Assembly: GCA_964595905.1 (NCBI GenBank)
Contig: CAZQSU010000002.1
Coordinates: forward strand, 1 to 64,000
Direction of reading: 5' to 3'
Source of the DNA: JAFDWI01 sp964595905
Lineage (GTDB): Bacteria; Actinomycetota; Acidimicrobiia; Acidimicrobiales; Iamiaceae
DNA length: 64,000 nt
Of this stretch, positions 60,373 to 64,000 are shown in pieces. The translations under genes and the position numbers were made by a program. The number at the start of each line of letters is the position of its first letter. Within the stretch, counting starts at the first letter, position 1. The notes below the pieces were generated by a model that saw only the letters and a program-made list of their open reading frames with translations, was not told where the DNA came from and made no database searches.

Positions 60373-61905
60373 TCAGTGCAGGAAGTGGCGCTCTCCGGTG
60401 AAGACCATCGCGAGGCCCAGCTCGTCGGCTTTGGCGATGTTCTCGTCGTCGCGCATGGCCCCACCGGGCTGGATCACCACCGCGGCGCCGGCCTGGGCGG
60501 CGGCTTCGATGCCGTCCGCGAACGGGTAGAACGCGTCCGAGGCACAGGCGCCGCCGACGGCCCGGCCGTCGGCCTTGGTCGCGGCCAACAGGCCCGACTC
60601 GACCCGGTTCTGCTGCCCGGCGCCGATGCCCCATGCGGTGCGGTCCTTCACCAGGACGATCGCGTTCGACTTCACCCAGCCGACCAGTCGCCAGGCCAAC
60701 TCGGCGTCGGCCCATTCGGCTTCGGTCGGCACCCGTTCGGTCACCACGCGCCAGTCGTCGCGCCCCGCGATGAAAGAGTGCGCGTCCTGCAACAGATAGC
60801 CACCGCCGATCTGGCGCAGCTCGTAGGGTTCGGCCGTCGGCACGGGGGCGGTGAGGATGCGGGTGTTCTTGCGGCGGCCGATCAGCGCGTCGATCACCCC
60901 GTCGTCGTAGCCCGGGGCGATGACCACATCGGCCTGCGCGGCAGCCACCATGTTCTCGACCGTGGCGGTGTCGACCGGGCGGTTGAACGCGACGATCCCA
61001 CCGAACGCGGAGCGGCTGTCGCACTCGTAGGCGCGCTGGTAGACCTCCGCGAGGTCGCCACCGACCGCCACCCCGCACGGGTTTGCGTGCTTCACCACGA
61101 CCACGGCCGGGTCACCGCCGAGGTCGTGCACGCAACGCCAGGCGGCGTCGGCATCGAACAGGTTGAGGTAGCTCAGTGCCAGCCCGGAGTGCTGGGTGAT
61201 GTCGTCCATCCAGTTGGTCGTGCCCATCCGCCGGTAGCGGGCGCCGCGCTGGTGCGGGTTCTCGCCGTAGCGGTTGGTGTCGACCTTCTCGAGCGCCAGA
61301 TGGTACGTGGCGGGCAGCTCGTCGCCGTCGTCGGAGGAGTCGAAGTACTCCACGATCGCCGCGTCGTAGGCGGCGGTGGTGGCGAACGCCTTGCGGGCGA
61401 GGGAGCGTCGCAACTCGTCGGAGATCCCGCCGCCACGCACCGCTTCGAGCACGCCGGCGTAGTCGTCGGGGTCGACGACCACCGCGACGTGCGCGTGGTT
61501 CTTGGCCGCGGCGCGGATCATCGCCGGACCGCCGATGTCGACCAGGTCCATCGCCCCGGCCGATCCGCCGTGGGTGAAGGCGGCCGGGTCCGAGCCGAAC
61601 GGGTACAGGTTCGCCACGACCAGATCGATCATGCCGATGTCGTGGGTGGCCATGTCGGCTTGGTGACCCTCGTCGGTCGGGTCGGCGAGGATGCCGCCGT
61701 GGATCTTGGGATGCAGGGTCATGACCCGGTGTCCGAGGATCGCCGGATAGCCCGTGTAGGTCTCGGTGTCGGTGACCTCGAGCCCGGCGTCGCGCAATGC
61801 GGCGGCGGTGCCGCCGCTGGAGAGCAGGTCCCAGCCGGCCTCGGCCAATCCGGTGGCCAACTCGGCCACGCCGGTCTTGTCGTACACGGACAGGAATGCT
61901 CGCAC
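60373..61905 (-). CDS. purH: Bifunctional AICAR transformylase / IMP cyclohydrolase
   Basis: This 510-residue enzyme carries out the last two steps of purine synthesis. The N-terminal IMP cyclohydrolase (MGS-like) domain has SVYDKTGVAELATGL, SSGGTAAAL and TLHPKIHGGIL. The transformylase domain has YGENPHQRGARY, VKHANPCGVAV, SAFGGIVAFN and, near the end, ACASDAFYPFADGIEAAA. The GTG at 61905 fits the family start and is preceded by GAGAGG; the frame upstream overlaps purN. It lies 10 bases after purN, forming a two-gene operon. Confidence 0.95.
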   Translation of the reverse strand: MRAFLSVYDKTGVAELATGLAEAGWDLLSSGGTAAALRDAGLEVTDTETYTGYPAILGHRVMTLHPKIHGGILADPTDEGHQADMATHDIGMIDLVVANLYPFGSDPAAFTHGGSAGAMDLVDIGGPAMIRAAAKNHAHVAVVVDPDDYAGVLEAVRGGGISDELRRSLARKAFATTAAYDAAIVEYFDSSDDGDELPATYHLALEKVDTNRYGENPHQRGARYRRMGTTNWMDDITQHSGLALSYLNLFDADAAWRCVHDLGGDPAVVVVKHANPCGVAVGGDLAEVYQRAYECDSRSAFGGIVAFNRPVDTATVENMVAAAQADVVIAPGYDDGVIDALIGRRKNTRILTAPVPTAEPYELRQIGGGYLLQDAHSFIAGRDDWRVVTERVPTEAEWADAELAWRLVGWVKSNAIVLVKDRTAWGIGAGQQNRVESGLLAATKADGRAVGGACASDAFYPFADGIEAAAQAGAAVVIQPGGAMRDDENIAKADELGLAMVFTGERHFLH

Positions 61906-61915
61906 GGGGTGCCTC

Positions 61916-62494
61916 TCAGGGGTTCTCGTCGTCCAATGGGATGCGGCCGTCGACGACGGCCAGGATCGTCGCCGGGTAGAGCTCCCGCTCGACGGTCTTG
62001 ATGCGTTCGTGCAGGCTGGCCTCGTCGTCGTCGTCGGCCACGTCGACCGTGCCCTGGGCGAGGATCCGGCCGGTGTCGACCTCCACGCCTGCGACATGCA
62101 CGGTACATCCGGTGACCTTCACGCCGTGGGCGAGCGCGTCGCGCACGGCGTGCCAGCCCGGGAATGCCGGGAGCAGTGCCGGATGGGTGTTGAGGATCCT
62201 GCCGCCGTAGCGGGCGTGCATCGTGGCCGAGAAGATCGTGCCCCAGCCGGCCATGGCGACCAGGTCGATGTCGTGGGCGTCGAGCACGTCGGCGACCCGA
62301 TCGCTGTAGGCGTCCCGGTCGAAGGTCTTCGTGAAGTCGGTGCGTTCGACGAGCTCGGTGGGTATCCCGGCGGCCTCGGCCCGTGCCAGCGCACCGCAGA
62401 CCCGGTCGGCGACCACGAGTGCCACGGGCACGCCGTGGGTGACCATGGCCTCGAGGATCGACCCGGTTCCCGAGACCAGCACCGCCACTCGCAC
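61916..62494 (-). CDS. purN: Phosphoribosylglycinamide formyltransferase
   Basis: This 192-residue enzyme transfers a formyl group from 10-formyl-tetrahydrofolate to GAR. It has VAVLVSGTGSILEAM as the phosphate-binding loop, LVAMAGWGTIFSATM, and the catalytic region ILNTHPALLPAFPG with Asn and His. The later VHVAGVEVDTGRILAQ holds the catalytic Asp. I chose the GTG at 62494, as the 28 residues encoded upstream are not family-like. The usual GSNL/GSGSNLQ loop reads GTGSIL here, a minor change. Confidence 0.93.
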   Translation of the reverse strand: MRVAVLVSGTGSILEAMVTHGVPVALVVADRVCGALARAEAAGIPTELVERTDFTKTFDRDAYSDRVADVLDAHDIDLVAMAGWGTIFSATMHARYGGRILNTHPALLPAFPGWHAVRDALAHGVKVTGCTVHVAGVEVDTGRILAQGTVDVADDDDEASLHERIKTVERELYPATILAVVDGRIPLDDENP

Positions 62495-62607
62495 GTGGGG
62501 CGACGCTAGCAAACGCCGTCCCCGCGTCCCGGTGGCGAAGCCGCGGGGCCGCACCACGTCCACTACCCTCGGGGGCACCGCACATCCGTCGCGAAGAGGA
62601 GTCCCCC

Positions 62608-63267
62608 ATGAACGACGTGAGTCCCGGCAAGCTCACCGTGCTGATCGGTGCCGCCGTCACCTTCATCTTCAGTTTCCTGCCCTGGTATTCGGTCAGCGGT
62701 TTCGGGAGCAAGTTCACCCGTAGTGCCTGGGGATCCGGGCTCTTCCCGATGGCGACCTGGGCCCCGCTGTTCGCACTGGTCGTGGGCTTCGTCGTCGCCG
62801 CGCAGGCATTCAAGTTCCTCGAACTGCCCGAGAAGGTGTGGGAGTTCGCCCTCGACCAGATCGTGCTGATCCTGTCGGTCTTCTCGTTGCTCGTCGCGCT
62901 CAGCTACCTGATCGTCGACAAGGGCGGGGCGAGCATCGGGTTCGGCCTGATCCTGTGCCTGCTGGGGTCCATTGCCATGGTCGCCGGGTTCTTCATGGAC
63001 AAGGCCGGCGTCGGGGTCAACCCCAACGCAACCGAGGGAAATGCCGGAATCGCCGCTCCCGGGTTCCCGCCACCCGGAGCGCAGCCCGGTGCCCCGCAGC
63101 CCGGCCAGTACCCGCCGACTCAGCAGCCTGGAGCACCGGCACCGCCGACCCAGGCACCGCCGACCCAGGCACCGCCGGCGCAGGCGCCACCGGCGCAGCA
63201 GCCACCCGTGCAGACGCCGCAGCCACCTGCGCAGCAGCCGCCGCAGGCCGATCCCGGATCGTTCTGA
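62608..63267 (+). CDS. Membrane protein with Pro/Gln-rich C-terminal tail
   Basis: This 219-residue protein has four hydrophobic helices in the first 135 residues (about 8-26, 48-68, 82-101 and 108-127). A tail of about 80 residues follows, made of Pro, Gln, Ala and Thr, including three near-identical APPTQ/APPAQ units. I do not recognise a family. GAGGAG lies 7 bases before the ATG. It starts divergently from purN, and its stop codon directly abuts the end of the convergent UbiB-like gene. Confidence 0.75.
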   Translation: MNDVSPGKLTVLIGAAVTFIFSFLPWYSVSGFGSKFTRSAWGSGLFPMATWAPLFALVVGFVVAAQAFKFLELPEKVWEFALDQIVLILSVFSLLVALSYLIVDKGGASIGFGLILCLLGSIAMVAGFFMDKAGVGVNPNATEGNAGIAAPGFPPPGAQPGAPQPGQYPPTQQPGAPAPPTQAPPTQAPPAQAPPAQQPPVQTPQPPAQQPPQADPGSF

Positions 63268-64000
63268 TCATTCTCCCTCACGGGTCGCCGCGAGTGCAGC
63301 CATGATCTGGTCGAGTTCGGCCGGATACCGCTCCATGAAGTAGCCGAACACCGGTTGGATCTGTGCGAACAAATCGGTGTCGGGAGCCAACGCGGCCGCG
63401 AAACCGTTCAGGTACAGCAGGTTCTTGAAGAAAAGGACCAGTTCGCTCGGCAGACGGAACCCGCGCGAGGTCAGCACGCGCACCACCGCACCGAGGGCCT
63501 GCCCGAGTTGGTCGACGCTCATCGTGTCGGTCCGGGCCAGCAGCGCCGGGTCGACGGCGTCGAGGGCGGCGTTCACCTCGTCCGCGAGCGCGTCGACGTC
63601 GACGCGCTCGGGCACCGCGCCGAATCGTCGCAGGCCCCGGATCTGCTGGCGGGTGTCGTTGGCGGCGAATCCGAACAGGTACTCGACCGCTGCGGCGCGC
63701 TGGGTCGAGTCGAGACGACCGGCGATGCCGAAGTCGATCAGCCCGAAGTCGCCGTCGGGTGAGATGAGCACGTTGCCCGCATGCAGGTCGCCGTGGAACA
63801 CGCCGTACGCGATCGTGTGCTCGAGGACGCTGGTGATCGCCAGGCGCAACAACCGCTCACCGTCGATCACGTCCGGGTACGACTCGAGCGCCCGGTCGTA
63901 GGGCACGCCGACGACCCGGGTCATGCACAGGACGTTCTCGGTGACCAGGTGCGGCACCGGCTGGGGAAACGTCGCGTAGTCGTGTCCGGCGGCCTCGGAG
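63268..64000 (-). CDS. ABC1/UbiB-family kinase-like protein (5' truncated by window end)
   Basis: About 244 C-terminal residues of a protein kinase-like ATPase are visible; the frame is open to the window edge. The signature GVFHGDLHAGNVLI gives the catalytic loop, and FGLIDFGIAG is the DFG-like metal-binding motif. Members support ubiquinone or related isoprenoid lipid metabolism; in actinobacteria the role is unclear. The ATP-binding N-lobe lies beyond the window. Confidence 0.9.
   Translation of the reverse strand, partial: SEAAGHDYATFPQPVPHLVTENVLCMTRVVGVPYDRALESYPDVIDGERLLRLAITSVLEHTIAYGVFHGDLHAGNVLISPDGDFGLIDFGIAGRLDSTQRAAAVEYLFGFAANDTRQQIRGLRRFGAVPERVDVDALADEVNAALDAVDPALLARTDTMSVDQLGQALGAVVRVLTSRGFRLPSELVLFFKNLLYLNGFAAALAPDTDLFAQIQPVFGYFMERYPAELDQIMAALAATREGE

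Noticed and set aside
1..64000. Insertion sequences, phage genes, CRISPR arrays or restriction-type defence genes
   Set aside because: None seen: no transposase or integrase motifs, no regularly spaced repeats and no terminal inverted repeats around a gene block.

Overview
This 64 kb window comes from a high-GC actinobacterium. The supporting signs are strong G/C preference at third codon positions and many GTG starts. Genes are often coupled by 4-base ATGA or GTGA overlaps. There is a SigR/RsrA-type sigma/zinc anti-sigma pair, a 'coenzyme F420-associated' zinc metalloprotease next to tilS-hpt, and a helicase / mini-Tad pilus / septum-site-like ATPase / HAD-IB block known from Mycobacterium and Streptomyces. 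A deep-branching class such as Acidimicrobiia is my guess, not something the sequence proves. I see no insertion sequence, phage gene or CRISPR array.

Region 1 (1-20 kb) is a surface polysaccharide locus that starts before the window. On the plus strand it has a sugar epimerase (partial), a DegT aminotransferase, a Wzx flippase, two glycosyltransferases and a polysaccharide deacetylase. A second aminotransferase with an N-acetyltransferase follows on the minus strand. Three paralogous lipoproteins with right-handed beta-helix domains come next, then a Wzz-like protein, a Wzy polymerase/ligase, two GT2 enzymes and a 2-oxoglutarate/Fe(II) oxygenase. A minus-strand pair closes the locus: a GDP-mannose 6-dehydrogenase (AlgD-like, 436 residues) and a GT4 enzyme. 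The parts suggest a Wzx/Wzy-type polymer with amino sugars and probably uronic acid; the beta-helix proteins may bind or modify it at the surface.

Region 2 (20-34 kb), on the minus strand, is housekeeping and regulation. It holds an ECF sigma factor with an unknown partner, a GAF-ANTAR protein, folP, a polytopic membrane protein, an S15 hydrolase lipoprotein, folE, hpt, tilS, the zinc metalloprotease, a 55-residue membrane protein, rsrA-like and sigR-like genes, holB, tRNA-Thr(CGT) and a lipoprotein. Region 3 (34-46 kb) has tmk and topA; then an acyl-CoA dehydrogenase; then NhaC antiporter, APC permease, META lipoprotein and arginine deiminase in a row; then, reading the other way, a STAS protein, an RsbW-like kinase and NhaA. 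Antiporters and arginine deiminase together suggest pH/sodium homeostasis.

Region 4 (46-54 kb) carries a DUF1998-type helicase facing a compact Tad locus (TadE, DUF4244 pilin, TadC, TadB, TadA, CpaE/Ssd) and a HAD-IB hydrolase, plus a 24-codon gene with a near-consensus promoter. Region 5 (54-64 kb) has two tandem paralogous GT-C-like membrane proteins, a sulfatase, purH, purN, a proline/glutamine-rich membrane protein and a truncated UbiB/ABC1 kinase-like gene.

Most notable for follow-up: the AlgD-like enzyme sharing a locus with beta-helix lipoproteins, a leader element repeated three times before those lipoproteins (once before a 28-codon stub), an open extension in frame after the tmk stop, the tiny gene with a near-leaderless promoter, and a start-codon duplication in the pilin gene.
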